DNA from: Comamonadaceae bacterium
GTDB lineage: Bacteria; Pseudomonadota; Gammaproteobacteria; Burkholderiales; Burkholderiaceae_C
DNA: 7,014 bases
Assembly: GCA_027490485.1 (NCBI GenBank)
Contig: JAIXYA010000074.1
Location: 1 to 7,014, forward strand
Reading direction: 5' to 3'
Part shown: piece by piece, positions 1 to 6,790 of the stretch
Layout of the letters: each line of letters starts with the position of its first letter
Numbering within the stretch: the first letter of the stretch is position 1
The notes under the pieces: generated by a model
Told to the model about the DNA's origin: nothing
Database searches by the model: none
The model's input: only the letters and a program-made list of their open reading frames with translations
Program-made: the position numbers and the translations under genes

Positions 1-1113
1 ATGCACAACTTTCATACCTTGGCTGCTAATGAGGGCGAATTACCACCGCAAACTTTCACTGGCAACGATGTTTTGCAAATTGTCTATACCAGTGGCACAG
101 AGTCCAGCCCCAAGGGTGCCATGCTCACCCATGACGCCGTGCTGTGGCAATACGTGAGCTGTGTGATCAATGCAGAAATTCATGTGGATGATTTGGCCTT
201 GCATTCCCTGCCGCTCTACCACTGCGCCCAACTGGATGTGTTCTTCGGACCTGCTGTCTATGTGGGCAGCACCAACATCATCACGGCCAAACCGACCCCT
301 GACAATCTCTTGCCGCTGATGCAGCGTTTTGGCGTGACCAGTTTTTTTGCACCACCAACGGTATGGATTGCTTTGCTGCGCTCGCCTTTGATGGACGCTG
401 AAAAGCTGTCTACCTTGGCCAAAGGCTATTACGGTGCGTCCATCATGCCGGTCGAGGTGTTGCGTGAACTGGCTTCTCGTTTGCCGCGGGTGCGGCTTTG
501 GAACCTGTATGGACAAACCGAAATTGCTCCCTTGGCGACCTTGTTGGGACCAGAAGACCAATTACGCAAACCAGGCTCCTGTGGACGGGCTGTGATTCAT
601 GTGGAAACCCGCGTGGTGGATGAGCAGATGAACGATGTGTCAGCAGGCGGTGAGGTGGGTGAAATCGTGCATCGATCGCCTCACCTCATGCTCGGCTACT
701 TTAATGATGAAGAGCGTACCCGCGCAGCGTTTGAGTCCGGCTGGTTTCACAGCGGGGACTTGGCCACCATTGACGACGAGGGTTTTATCACGGTGGTGGA
801 TCGCAAAAAAGACATGATCAAAACGGGGGGAGAAAACGTCGCCAGCAGGGAAGTGGAAGAGATGGTTTATCGACTGTCCGCCGTGAGCGAGGTGGCGGTG
901 ATTGGTCTGCCCGACCCCAAATGGGTAGAGGCGGTGACCGCTGTGATTGTGGTCAAACTTGGGCAAAGCTTGTCGGAGGACGAAGTTCTTGCCCATTGCC
1001 AGCAGCATATGGCAGGTTTCAAATGTCCAAAGCGGGTTATCTTCACCGATACCTTGCCGAAAAACCCCAGCGGCAAATTGCTCAAGCGAGAGTTGCGGCA
1101 GTTGTACGCCTAA
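1..1113 (+). CDS. Acyl-CoA synthetase (AMP-forming), C-terminal part, 5'-truncated by window edge
   Basis: This ANL-superfamily adenylate-forming enzyme activates a carboxylic acid, probably a fatty acid, with ATP and transfers the acyl group to CoA in the cytoplasm. Visible motifs (residues counted from base 1) are the P-loop YTSGTESSPKG at 29-39, the A5 motif YGQTE at 170-174, SGDL at 251-254, the hinge segment DRKKDMIKTGGEN at 267-279, and PKNPSGKLLK at 353-362 with the catalytic lysine at 359. Relatives are usually about 510-550 residues and carry roughly 150 residues before the P-loop, so the ATG at base 1 is most likely an internal methionine and the real start lies upstream. The reading frame is intact to its TAA. 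It converges on the hydrolase gene, with only 16 nt between the two stop codons. The exact acyl chain cannot be told; FadD-like medium/long-chain or aromatic acid substrates are possible. Confidence 0.93.
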   Translation: MHNFHTLAANEGELPPQTFTGNDVLQIVYTSGTESSPKGAMLTHDAVLWQYVSCVINAEIHVDDLALHSLPLYHCAQLDVFFGPAVYVGSTNIITAKPTPDNLLPLMQRFGVTSFFAPPTVWIALLRSPLMDAEKLSTLAKGYYGASIMPVEVLRELASRLPRVRLWNLYGQTEIAPLATLLGPEDQLRKPGSCGRAVIHVETRVVDEQMNDVSAGGEVGEIVHRSPHLMLGYFNDEERTRAAFESGWFHSGDLATIDDEGFITVVDRKKDMIKTGGENVASREVEEMVYRLSAVSEVAVIGLPDPKWVEAVTAVIVVKLGQSLSEDEVLAHCQQHMAGFKCPKRVIFTDTLPKNPSGKLLKRELRQLYA

Positions 1114-1137
1114 GGGAGTTGCAATGCCCTTATTGCA
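1111..1137. other. Nested inverted repeats at convergent gene ends (possible weak bidirectional terminator)
   Basis: TAAGGG (1111-1116) pairs perfectly with CCCTTA (1127-1132), and each arm contains the stop codon of one of the two convergent genes. A second, mutually exclusive pair is TGCAAT (1120-1125) with ATTGCA (1132-1137). Stems are only 6 bp and no T-tract follows on either strand, so this is not a convincing intrinsic terminator. It is nevertheless the only structured element between the two genes. Confidence 0.25.
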
Positions 1138-1918
1138 CCGTGTACCAAGGGGTGCCCTCTAACGGGTCTGCCACTGGAATATCGTCAATGCCGCAACCCA
1201 GCGCCAGCGATAAAACGGATTGAGCCATATCGGGGCGGTTGTTGCGTTCGCTTAAATGGGCGGCCACCAGCAGGTTCAAGCCACTGTGGTTCAACGCACT
1301 GGCAAGTTGCGCAGACTCGCTGTTGGACAAATGCCCAAGGGGGCCGGCAATGCGTTTTTTTAAAAAAGGGGGATAAGCCGATTGCGCCAGTAATTCACTG
1401 TCGTGGTTGCATTCCAAGAGCAAAGCTTGACAAGCTTGTAATGCTTGAACAACATGATCGCTGCCGTGTCCCAAATCGGTGAGCACACCTAAGCTGCTGG
1501 CACCATCGCTGCACCGCAGTTGCAGTGGCTCTCTGGCGTCATGCGGCACCGTGAAGGGTTGGAGTTGCAAGCTGCCCAGCGTCAAAGTTTGCCCATCTTT
1601 CACAAGCAGCAACTTATCGCTGGGCAAGCCCCACTCCAGCACGCCACTGGCCAAGGCTGTGCCACGGCTCATCCAGACGGGCAGGGCAGTGCGTTTTGCC
1701 AATTGCTGTGTGTGACCGATATGGTCAGCGTGTTCATGTGTCACAAACACCGCGTCAAGGTCTTCGAGCGTTAAATCAGCTTGAGCCAAGCGCTTGCTAA
1801 GTTCTTTGACGCTTAAGCCGCAATCGATCAGCAGGCGAGAAACCTGCGCACCGCAACGCGCTTCCACCACGGTGGCGTTGCCTGCGCTACCGCTGCCCAG
1901 GTTTTTGAATCGCAGCAC
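1130..1918 (-). CDS. MBL-fold metallo-hydrolase, WalJ/YycJ-like
   Basis: This 262-residue metallo-beta-lactamase-fold hydrolase most resembles the WalJ/YycJ group, some members of which are reported as DNA exonucleases; the substrate here is an inference. The metal motif THEHADH spans 60-66 (H61, H63, D65, H66). Further likely ligands are H126 in VPHDA, D148 in LTDLG and H221 in AHLSE. The N-terminal LGSGSAGNA (7-15), LLLECNHD (166-173) and GHLSN (195-199) are typical of this group. The start is GTG, separated from the bamC TAA by one codon (CGC) and in the same frame. The family-typical beginning, LRF followed by LGSGS, supports this start. No Shine-Dalgarno is visible, so translation probably depends on ribosomes finishing bamC. 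Codons 183-188 form a C5-T6-A7 run containing two in-phase slippery heptamers (see findings). It is the last gene of the minus-strand series. Confidence 0.9.
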   Translation of the reverse strand: MLRFKNLGSGSAGNATVVEARCGAQVSRLLIDCGLSVKELSKRLAQADLTLEDLDAVFVTHEHADHIGHTQQLAKRTALPVWMSRGTALASGVLEWGLPSDKLLLVKDGQTLTLGSLQLQPFTVPHDAREPLQLRCSDGASSLGVLTDLGHGSDHVVQALQACQALLLECNHDSELLAQSAYPPFLKKRIAGPLGHLSNSESAQLASALNHSGLNLLVAAHLSERNNRPDMAQSVLSLALGCGIDDIPVADPLEGTPWYTVQ

Positions 1919-1921
1919 GCG

Positions 1922-3037
1922 TTACTGCAATTCTTTGACCAATAGTTGGGCGATTTTTTGCGCTGTCGCAGACGCATCTGGTTGACCCGATGCGTTCAAG
2001 ATAGCGATGGTGGACGTGGCGTTGTCAGTACTGACAATTTTCAACCGGTATTGCTGTGGACCTTGGCTGTTTTTGGACGAACTGAACAATTTGCTGAAGA
2101 AGCCTTCTTCCGTCTCTTCGGGCATGTCCACATAACGAACAAAGTAAATGCCTTGCTTGCGGTCACGGTCTTCAACCGTGAAACCATTGCGGTCAAGCAA
2201 AACGCCCACTCGACGCCATGCCACATCAAAGCCTTGGTTGAAGCTCACCGCAGGCTTGCCGTCTACGCTGATGAGTTGGCTGGCGCTCTTGGCGAGGCCG
2301 CCTTCAAACGCTTTGGCATTGTCTGCTGTCGCGGTGGTGGGCGAAAGCTTGAGCATCAAGCGACGAAGGAATTCTTTTTCCAACTCTGGGTCATTGGCGC
2401 GAGGTTGCCATACCGTATTTTTGGAAAGTTTGTCAGCATAGACCTCTACCATGCCTCGGTGTACCACGTACAGTTCTGTGTGGTTGCTGTCGGTACGGTC
2501 TAGGCGGATACGGAATTTGTCGCGTTCACCCGTAGAGTACAAACCGTCTAAAACTTTGCCCAAGTTGCGGCGAATAAAGTCTTGGGGGAGCTTGGCACGG
2601 TTTTCGGCCCATTCGGTTTCCATCACGCCAATGCCTTGTTCATCACGGACCAAGGTAAAGCCAGACTCTTTCCAAAAATCACGAACTGGAATCCATAACT
2701 CATCGGGGGGGCGGGCAATTTCGAGCCACATTTGGTTGCTAGAACGCTTGATTTGAATATCCGCTAAAGCCAAGGGACTGGTCAAAGGGCCAAGATCTTT
2801 TTTATTACCCGCACCTAAATCGTTGGCGCTGATGGTGCCTCCAGGCACATCGAAACGTTTGTTACGGGTGATTTTGCTCAGGTCGGGCGGGACTTCCAAG
2901 GATTTTGCGGTAGGCGCCTCGGTTTGGGTTTTGTAGTTGACCTTGTCAGAGTCAATGATGGAGCCGCAGCCCACCAAAGTGCTGACACAGATCAGCAGCC
3001 CTGAACGAAGAAAAAGGGCAGGTTTGAATTGAGACAT
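1922..3037 (-). CDS. bamC: Outer membrane protein assembly factor BamC (lipoprotein)
   Basis: BamC (NlpB) is an accessory lipoprotein of the BAM complex, which folds beta-barrel proteins into the outer membrane; it binds BamD. The 371-residue product has a basic N-terminus, a hydrophobic stretch and the lipobox LVGC, with the lipidated cysteine at 24. Gly follows at +2, so there is no inner-membrane retention Asp. A low-complexity lasso region with VNYK and LEVPPDL follows the cysteine, as in known BamC. Two helix-grip domains come next, one from about 100 with MWLEIARPPDELW and one at about 260-371 with AVSFNQGFDVAWRRVG and GIYFVRY. It is slightly longer than the E. coli protein (about 344), mainly through loops and linker. 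It lies 22 nt downstream of dapA, the same order as in E. coli. The Shine-Dalgarno AAAGGA, nine bases before the ATG, is the clearest in the window. Confidence 0.95.
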   Translation of the reverse strand: MSQFKPALFLRSGLLICVSTLVGCGSIIDSDKVNYKTQTEAPTAKSLEVPPDLSKITRNKRFDVPGGTISANDLGAGNKKDLGPLTSPLALADIQIKRSSNQMWLEIARPPDELWIPVRDFWKESGFTLVRDEQGIGVMETEWAENRAKLPQDFIRRNLGKVLDGLYSTGERDKFRIRLDRTDSNHTELYVVHRGMVEVYADKLSKNTVWQPRANDPELEKEFLRRLMLKLSPTTATADNAKAFEGGLAKSASQLISVDGKPAVSFNQGFDVAWRRVGVLLDRNGFTVEDRDRKQGIYFVRYVDMPEETEEGFFSKLFSSSKNSQGPQQYRLKIVSTDNATSTIAILNASGQPDASATAQKIAQLLVKELQ

Positions 3038-3046
3038 CAGAAGGGG

Positions 3047-3052
3047 TCCTTT
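3047..3052 (-). promoter_or_regulatory. Shine-Dalgarno of bamC
   Basis: On the minus strand AAAGGA lies nine bases upstream of the bamC ATG (3037). It stands out because most other starts in this gene series lack a recognisable ribosome binding site. This suggests bamC can be initiated independently rather than only by coupling to dapA. Confidence 0.65.
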
Positions 3053-3059
3053 GGGGGAA

Positions 3060-3941
3060 TCAAATCAGGCCACAACTGCGCATGGCATTTTCTAACGCCG
3101 GTTGCAGGTGAGAGCTAAGAGGTGTCATGGGCAGGCGCATTGCAGGGCCACACAGCCCCATGCGGTGGGCAGCCCATTTCACTGGAATGGGGTTGGATTC
3201 GGTAAACATGTTTTTATGCAAGTTCAGTAACTGGCGCTGAATTGCCATAGCTTGCTGAGCTTGACCGGCAATAGCTGCCAGACACATGTCGTGCATCAGT
3301 TTGGGTGCGATGTTGGCAGTGACGCTGACGTTGCCATGACCGCCGCATAGCATCAGGGCGACAGCTGTTCCATCATCGCCTGAATAGACCGAAAACCCCT
3401 TGGGGGCTTCGTGGATCAACCACTGGGCTCGCTCAATATTGCCGGTGGCTTCTTTGATGCCAATGATGCCGTCGATTTGTGCCAAACGCATCACGGTGTC
3501 GTGCTGCATATCTGCGACGGTACGGCCAGGCACGTTGTAAAGCACCATGGGTAAATCAACGGCTTCTGCAATGGTGCGAAAGTGTTGGTATTGACCTTCT
3601 TGGGTGGGCTTGTTGTAGTAGGGCACAACTTGCAGTTGGCAATCAGCACCGACTTGCTTGGCAAAGCGGGTTAATTCGATGGCCTCGGCAGTGGAGTTGG
3701 CGCCGCAACCGGCCATGATGGGCACACGACCCGCTGCTTGTTCAACTGACACGCGAATGATTTCGCAATGTTCTTCGACAGAGACCGTGGGGGATTCGCC
3801 GGTGGTTCCCACCACACCAATACAGTCTGTGCCTTGCGCTATGTGCCAATCAATCAGACGACGCAGAGTTGGGTAGTCGATGCTGCCATCTTCATGCATT
3901 GGCGTGATCAAGGCCACGATGCTTGCGCGTATGGGTTTCAT
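3060..3941 (-). CDS. dapA: 4-hydroxy-tetrahydrodipicolinate synthase DapA
   Basis: DapA condenses pyruvate with L-aspartate-4-semialdehyde, the first committed step of the diaminopimelate/lysine pathway, feeding peptidoglycan and protein synthesis in the cytoplasm. The protein has 293 residues, against about 292 in E. coli, and is a complete TIM barrel of the class I aldolase type. Visible active-site features are GTTGE at 45-49, the tyrosine pair in VPYYNKP (Y108 and Y109), Y135 in LYNVPGRT with R140, and the Schiff-base lysine K163 in GIKEATG. All catalytic residues are present, so it should be active. The start is the only in-frame ATG that gives the family's usual N-terminus ([14 protein letters not shown]). 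No clear Shine-Dalgarno precedes it. A six-codon ORF overlaps the start (see findings). It sits between the methyltransferase gene (36 nt upstream) and bamC (22 nt downstream). Confidence 0.97.
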   Translation of the reverse strand: MKPIRASIVALITPMHEDGSIDYPTLRRLIDWHIAQGTDCIGVVGTTGESPTVSVEEHCEIIRVSVEQAAGRVPIMAGCGANSTAEAIELTRFAKQVGADCQLQVVPYYNKPTQEGQYQHFRTIAEAVDLPMVLYNVPGRTVADMQHDTVMRLAQIDGIIGIKEATGNIERAQWLIHEAPKGFSVYSGDDGTAVALMLCGGHGNVSVTANIAPKLMHDMCLAAIAGQAQQAMAIQRQLLNLHKNMFTESNPIPVKWAAHRMGLCGPAMRLPMTPLSSHLQPALENAMRSCGLI

Positions 3942-3958
3942 GTAAGCGGGAGAGTCAT
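3938..3958 (-). other. Candidate six-codon upstream ORF overlapping the dapA start
   Basis: The minus strand reads ATG ACT CTC CCG CTT ACA TGA, encoding MTLPLT. Its TGA overlaps the dapA ATG as ATGA. There is no Shine-Dalgarno in front, and such a short ORF can arise by chance. It contains no lysine codon, so a classical lysine attenuator peptide is not indicated. Confidence 0.2.
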
Positions 3959-3974
3959 ATAGGTGAAGACCCGT

Positions 3975-3980
3975 ATTCTA
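3975..3980 (-). promoter_or_regulatory. Candidate -10 element for an internal dapA promoter
   Basis: On the minus strand TAGAAT (5 of 6 to TATAAT) lies about 34 nt upstream of the dapA ATG, and its first three bases are the TAG stop codon of the methyltransferase gene. No good -35 hexamer occurs at 16-18 nt spacing, which lowers confidence. If real, it would let dapA-bamC-hydrolase be transcribed separately from the upstream transporter, SDR and methyltransferase genes. Confidence 0.3.
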
Positions 3981-4538
3981 GCTTTTCTGAGCTGTTGAGG
4001 GGTCGAGAGGAAAGCGTTTGTCATTGCTGTCGGTGTTCACTGCCACAACCCGCTGAACATACCGGTCAGGCGAATGCAGGAATACATCTTCAAAGGCCAC
4101 AACCCGTAAATCGCAGCACAACTGCAAAAGCTCTGAACGGTTCAACAAAAAGTCGGGTCGTGAGGGCTTGCCAACGGTTTCATTGCCTTGTGCAAAGGTT
4201 TCGTAAATCAAAACCCCATTCGGTTTCAAGCAAGCCAAAAGCGAGGACCAAGTGGGGCGCCATAGGTAGTTGGTTACCACCACCGCGTCAAATTGGCGAC
4301 CCGTCAGGGGCCAAGCGGCGTTTTCTATATCTGCACACAAAACCTTGCCAAACTGTTGCGCAGACGCAAGAGCAGATTCATCACGGTCAACACCTAAGAC
4401 ATGCAAACCTTGGCTTTGCAACCATTGCATATGCCGACCGCTGCCGCAGGCCAAGTCCAGCACATGCGAACCTGGAGGGATCAGGTGCGCCCAGCGTGTG
4501 AGCCAAGGCGAAGGGGCGGACAAAGGGGGGTGTATCAA
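3978..4538 (-). CDS. Class I SAM-dependent methyltransferase
   Basis: This is a Rossmann-fold methyltransferase with an unknown acceptor. With the TTG start at 4538 it has 186 residues. The SAM-binding motif I, HVLDLACGSGRH, is at 25-36; an acidic residue closes strand 2 (D51 in GVDRD); ADIE at 69-72 fits the adenine-contacting loop; FDAVVVTNYLWRP at 83-95 is the motif IV region. The overall look is TehB-like or a general methyltransf_11/25 type. I chose TTG because it overlaps the SDR stop as TTGA (a 4-nt coupling overlap) and leaves the short leader PPLSAPSPW before the domain. An in-frame ATG at 4598 would give 206 residues but a 64-nt overlap with the SDR gene, and its extra N-terminus has no recognisable content. 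Neither start has a Shine-Dalgarno. The stop (TAG) doubles as part of a possible dapA -10 element. Confidence 0.85.
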   Translation of the reverse strand: MIHPPLSAPSPWLTRWAHLIPPGSHVLDLACGSGRHMQWLQSQGLHVLGVDRDESALASAQQFGKVLCADIENAAWPLTGRQFDAVVVTNYLWRPTWSSLLACLKPNGVLIYETFAQGNETVGKPSRPDFLLNRSELLQLCCDLRVVAFEDVFLHSPDRYVQRVVAVNTDSNDKRFPLDPSTAQKS

Positions 4539-5353
4539 TGGGAGGAAGGGCGAAATTCTTTTTTCACTGCTCGCATGGCCATCAGGTCGACCAGCCATGG
4601 GGCGATCAGTTTGAGCCAGCGGCCGACTTTGCCTTGTGCGGTCATGACCACTTCGCGCCGACGTCGTACCATGGCGTAGATGATCAGCCTTGCACAGTCT
4701 TTGACGGGCATGGCTTTGTCTTCCACCAAGCCACTTACGCCAGCATTTTCACCTTTGGCGTTGAGCCCATTGACGCGGATATTGGTGGCCACCACCCCTG
4801 GATAGGCAATGGTCACGCTCACCCCCGCGTCCTTGACCTCGGCGCGAAGGGCTTCAAAAAAACCTGACAGGGCAAATTTGCTGGCGCTGTAGGCGGTACG
4901 TCCAGGCACACCGACCAAACCCGCCAAAGATGACACCGCCACGATCCTGCCATGGCTTTGTTTCAAATAAGGCAGGGCAGCATGGGTGCAGCACACTGCG
5001 CCCCATAAATTGACACGCATCAACTCTTCATACCAAGCCAAGTTCTCTGGCTTGACGTCTTCAAACAAGGCATGGGCTGAGACACCAGCGTTGTTGATCA
5101 AGATATCCAAACTGCCCAACTGGCTGACAGTGGTTTCCACCAAATGACGACACTGCTGTTCGTCGGTGATGTCTGTGGGCATGATGAGGGTACGAGCGCC
5201 CATGGCCATGCAATCCGCAGCCACAGCTTGCAGCTTAGAGGCGTTTCGCGCGGCCAGCACCAACATGGCTTGTAAGCCGTGGCGTCGCGCCAGTTGACGT
5301 GCCAATTCGGCGCCTATGCCGTCAGATGCACCGGTGATGATGATGTTGGGCAT
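4535..5353 (-). CDS. SDR family NAD(P)-dependent oxidoreductase
   Basis: This classical short-chain dehydrogenase/reductase has 272 residues. The cofactor motif TGASDGIG spans 7-14; AAR at 34-36 places an arginine after strand 2, favouring NADP(H); NNAG is at 87-90. The catalytic set looks complete: N115, S142 in VSSLAG, Y155 and K159 in YSASK. The C-terminal part contains a basic stretch (MVRRRREVV) and ends in a hydrophobic/basic tail, as in SDRs that associate with membranes or act on lipid-like substrates; the actual substrate is unknown. The ATG directly follows the TAA of the 41-residue ORF with no intervening base, and the TGA overlaps the methyltransferase TTG. Both neighbours are therefore likely translationally coupled to it. 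Confidence 0.93.
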   Translation of the reverse strand: MPNIIITGASDGIGAELARQLARRHGLQAMLVLAARNASKLQAVAADCMAMGARTLIMPTDITDEQQCRHLVETTVSQLGSLDILINNAGVSAHALFEDVKPENLAWYEELMRVNLWGAVCCTHAALPYLKQSHGRIVAVSSLAGLVGVPGRTAYSASKFALSGFFEALRAEVKDAGVSVTIAYPGVVATNIRVNGLNAKGENAGVSGLVEDKAMPVKDCARLIIYAMVRRRREVVMTAQGKVGRWLKLIAPWLVDLMAMRAVKKEFRPSSH

Positions 5354-5479
5354 TTAGAAACACATCCACAGTTGATCGGCCATGCTTTTCGCAAAGTCCG
5401 GTTGCAGATAAAGGCTAAAGATACTAGCCAAGATACAGCTGGCAATCAACCACAAAATCAAAGGCGATCGGCTGTTCAT
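5354..5479 (-). CDS. Small single-pass membrane protein (41 aa), hypothetical
   Basis: This short ORF encodes a 41-residue protein beginning MNSRSPLILWLIASC and ending KSMADQLWMCF. A basic N-terminal tip (R4) is followed by a hydrophobic segment at about 6-25, long enough for one membrane helix, then a polar tail with D29, K31 and D35. An N-in, C-out topology is inferred. Its ATG overlaps the MFS TGA as ATGA, and its TAA abuts the SDR ATG exactly, so it fills the whole space between two confident genes with no spare bases. That placement is the main reason to call it a gene. No Shine-Dalgarno is visible; translational coupling to the transporter is likely. I do not recognise a function. I have an uncertain impression that similar short proteins ending in a tryptophan-x-cysteine-phenylalanine tail occur in other comamonads. 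Confidence 0.68.
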   Translation of the reverse strand: MNSRSPLILWLIASCILASIFSLYLQPDFAKSMADQLWMCF

Positions 5480-6690
5480 GCGGCTTGGGGTGTGCGAGCA
5501 ATCGCCGCTTCACGCACGGGAAGGTTGATCAGGGTGGCAAATGCACTCAAAGCGATGGTGATGAACCACACTTGGTCGTAGCTGCCCGTTTTGTCATAAA
5601 TCATGCCGCCCAGCCACACGCCCAAAAAGCTGCCTACTTGGTGGCTCAAGAACACAAAGCCACTCAGCATGGATAAATGCGACACACCAAAAATTTGGGC
5701 AATCACCGCATTGGTGACCGGTACGGTGGAGAGCCACAGCAAACCCATGGCAGCTGAAAAGATGTAGACGCTCAAAGGTGTGATGGGCATGCTGATGAAG
5801 ATGGCAATGATGATGCCTCGCGCCAAGTAAATGCCTGAGAGAATTTTGTTTTTGGCCATGACTTGCCCCAGGCTGCCAGCCGCGTAGGTCCCCAGGATGT
5901 TGAACAGGCCAATCAATGCCAAAGCGGTGCTCGCCAGTTGGGGCGACATGCCTTGGTCTTTCAAAAAACTGGGCAGGTGAACGCCGATGAACACCACCTG
6001 GAATCCGCAGACAAAGTAGCCCGCCATCAGCAACTGAAAACTGCGGTAGCCAAACGCTTCACGCAAGGCTTGAAGAATGCTTTGGCTGCGCACAGGAACT
6101 TGGCCGGTAGCAAAGCCTGGTTCGCGAAGGCCTAAGCTCAGCGGCAAGATGATCAAAATGCCTATTGACAACATGACCAGCGCTTGCTGCCATCCCCATT
6201 GACCGATCAGCATGGACTCGGTGGGCACCATCAAAAACTGACCAAAAGAACCTGCGGCTGAAACTACGCCCATGGCCCAAGAACGGCGCTCGGGCGGGAT
6301 GTTGCGGCCAATCACGCCAAACACCACGGCAAAGGTGGTACCCGCCTGAGCAGCACCGACCATGACACCGGCAGTCACGATCAGCCATTCAGGGGAGGCT
6401 GCATAGGCCATGCCAAACAGTCCCAAGGCATAGGCCAGTGCGCCCACAATGATGACGCGAAAGGCGCCAAAGCGGTCAGCCAACATGCCTGAGAAGACGC
6501 CAATCAAGCCCCAACTGATGTTTTGCACGGCAATCGCCATGGCAAAGTCTTCGCGACCCCATCCCATGGTTTGGGTCATGGGTTGCATCCACAGACCAAA
6601 GCCGTGGCGGATGCCCATGGCAAAGCTGACGATCAATGCGCCGCAGATTAAGACCTGCCACATGGGCAAGGTTTTGTGTGTTTGCGTCAT
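5476..6690 (-). CDS. MFS transporter
   Basis: This 404-residue major facilitator superfamily permease lies in the inner membrane and has about 12 hydrophobic segments in two halves. The loop 2-3 signature GMLADRFGAFR is at 68-78. Helix 1 carries GIRHGFGLWMQPM (26-38), a pattern seen in oxalate/formate-antiporter-like and monocarboxylate-like MFS branches; an organic anion substrate is possible but not shown. An in-frame TGA lies two codons before the ATG, so translation cannot start further upstream; M10 is the only near alternative. Length is normal for the superfamily. No strong Shine-Dalgarno is seen. The stop overlaps the start of the small membrane protein (ATGA), making this the probable first gene of the minus-strand operon. 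It is divergent from parE across 100 nt. Confidence 0.93.
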   Translation of the reverse strand: MTQTHKTLPMWQVLICGALIVSFAMGIRHGFGLWMQPMTQTMGWGREDFAMAIAVQNISWGLIGVFSGMLADRFGAFRVIIVGALAYALGLFGMAYAASPEWLIVTAGVMVGAAQAGTTFAVVFGVIGRNIPPERRSWAMGVVSAAGSFGQFLMVPTESMLIGQWGWQQALVMLSIGILIILPLSLGLREPGFATGQVPVRSQSILQALREAFGYRSFQLLMAGYFVCGFQVVFIGVHLPSFLKDQGMSPQLASTALALIGLFNILGTYAAGSLGQVMAKNKILSGIYLARGIIIAIFISMPITPLSVYIFSAAMGLLWLSTVPVTNAVIAQIFGVSHLSMLSGFVFLSHQVGSFLGVWLGGMIYDKTGSYDQVWFITIALSAFATLINLPVREAAIARTPQAA

Positions 6691-6790
6691 GTCTCAACTG
6701 TAACGATTTTGGCTTTCATACTGATCACATCGCTTGACTGGCTGTGGTTTCATCCAGTGGCGTCATCTTGCCTGTCTACAATCGCGCCCC
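6691..6790. promoter_or_regulatory. Divergent intergenic region between the MFS operon and parE
   Basis: These 100 nt must hold the parE promoter and probably the promoter of the minus-strand series. Toward parE there is a good -10 (TACAAT, separate entry). Toward the MFS gene I see only a weak candidate, TATGAA on the minus strand within the CAGTATGAAAGC stretch, with no convincing -35. ACTGG (6737-6741) and CCAGT (6754-6758) form a 5-bp inverted repeat with a 12-nt gap, possibly an operator but short enough to be chance. Confidence 0.45.
6777..6782 (+). promoter_or_regulatory. Candidate -10 element of the parE promoter (leaderless arrangement)
   Basis: TACAAT matches the -10 consensus at 5 of 6 positions and ends eight bases before the parE ATG. 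The bases between are CGCGCCCC, so the best-placed purine for transcription start is the A of the ATG itself. No recognisable -35 lies at 16-18 nt spacing, and no Shine-Dalgarno lies before the ATG, which fits a leaderless transcript. Confidence 0.45.

Noticed and set aside
1..3. ATG at the first base as the true start of the acyl-CoA synthetase
   Set aside because: The protein would lack about 150 residues normally found before the P-loop, so the window edge most likely cuts the gene.
40..561. 173-codon minus-strand ORF opposite the acyl-CoA synthetase
   Set aside because: It is antisense to clear ANL-family motifs, and its His/Gln/Arg-rich translation is typical of a reverse-frame shadow.
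1355..1372. T/A run considered as an intrinsic terminator
   Set aside because: It lies inside the conserved hydrolase reading frame and is not preceded by a stable GC-rich hairpin on either strand.
1946..2503. 185-codon plus-strand ORF opposite bamC
   Set aside because: It lies wholly antisense to a confident bamC frame. Its translation has no recognisable domain, and long antisense frames are expected in GC-rich coding DNA.
3923..4501. 192-codon plus-strand ORF opposite the methyltransferase
   Set aside because: It is a shadow of a frame with a clear SAM-binding motif, and its translation is low-complexity and basic with no family resemblance.
6734..6739. TTGACT as the -35 box for parE
   Set aside because: It is 37 nt from the TACAAT -10, and 17 nt downstream of it there is only GTGGCG, so no usable pair forms.
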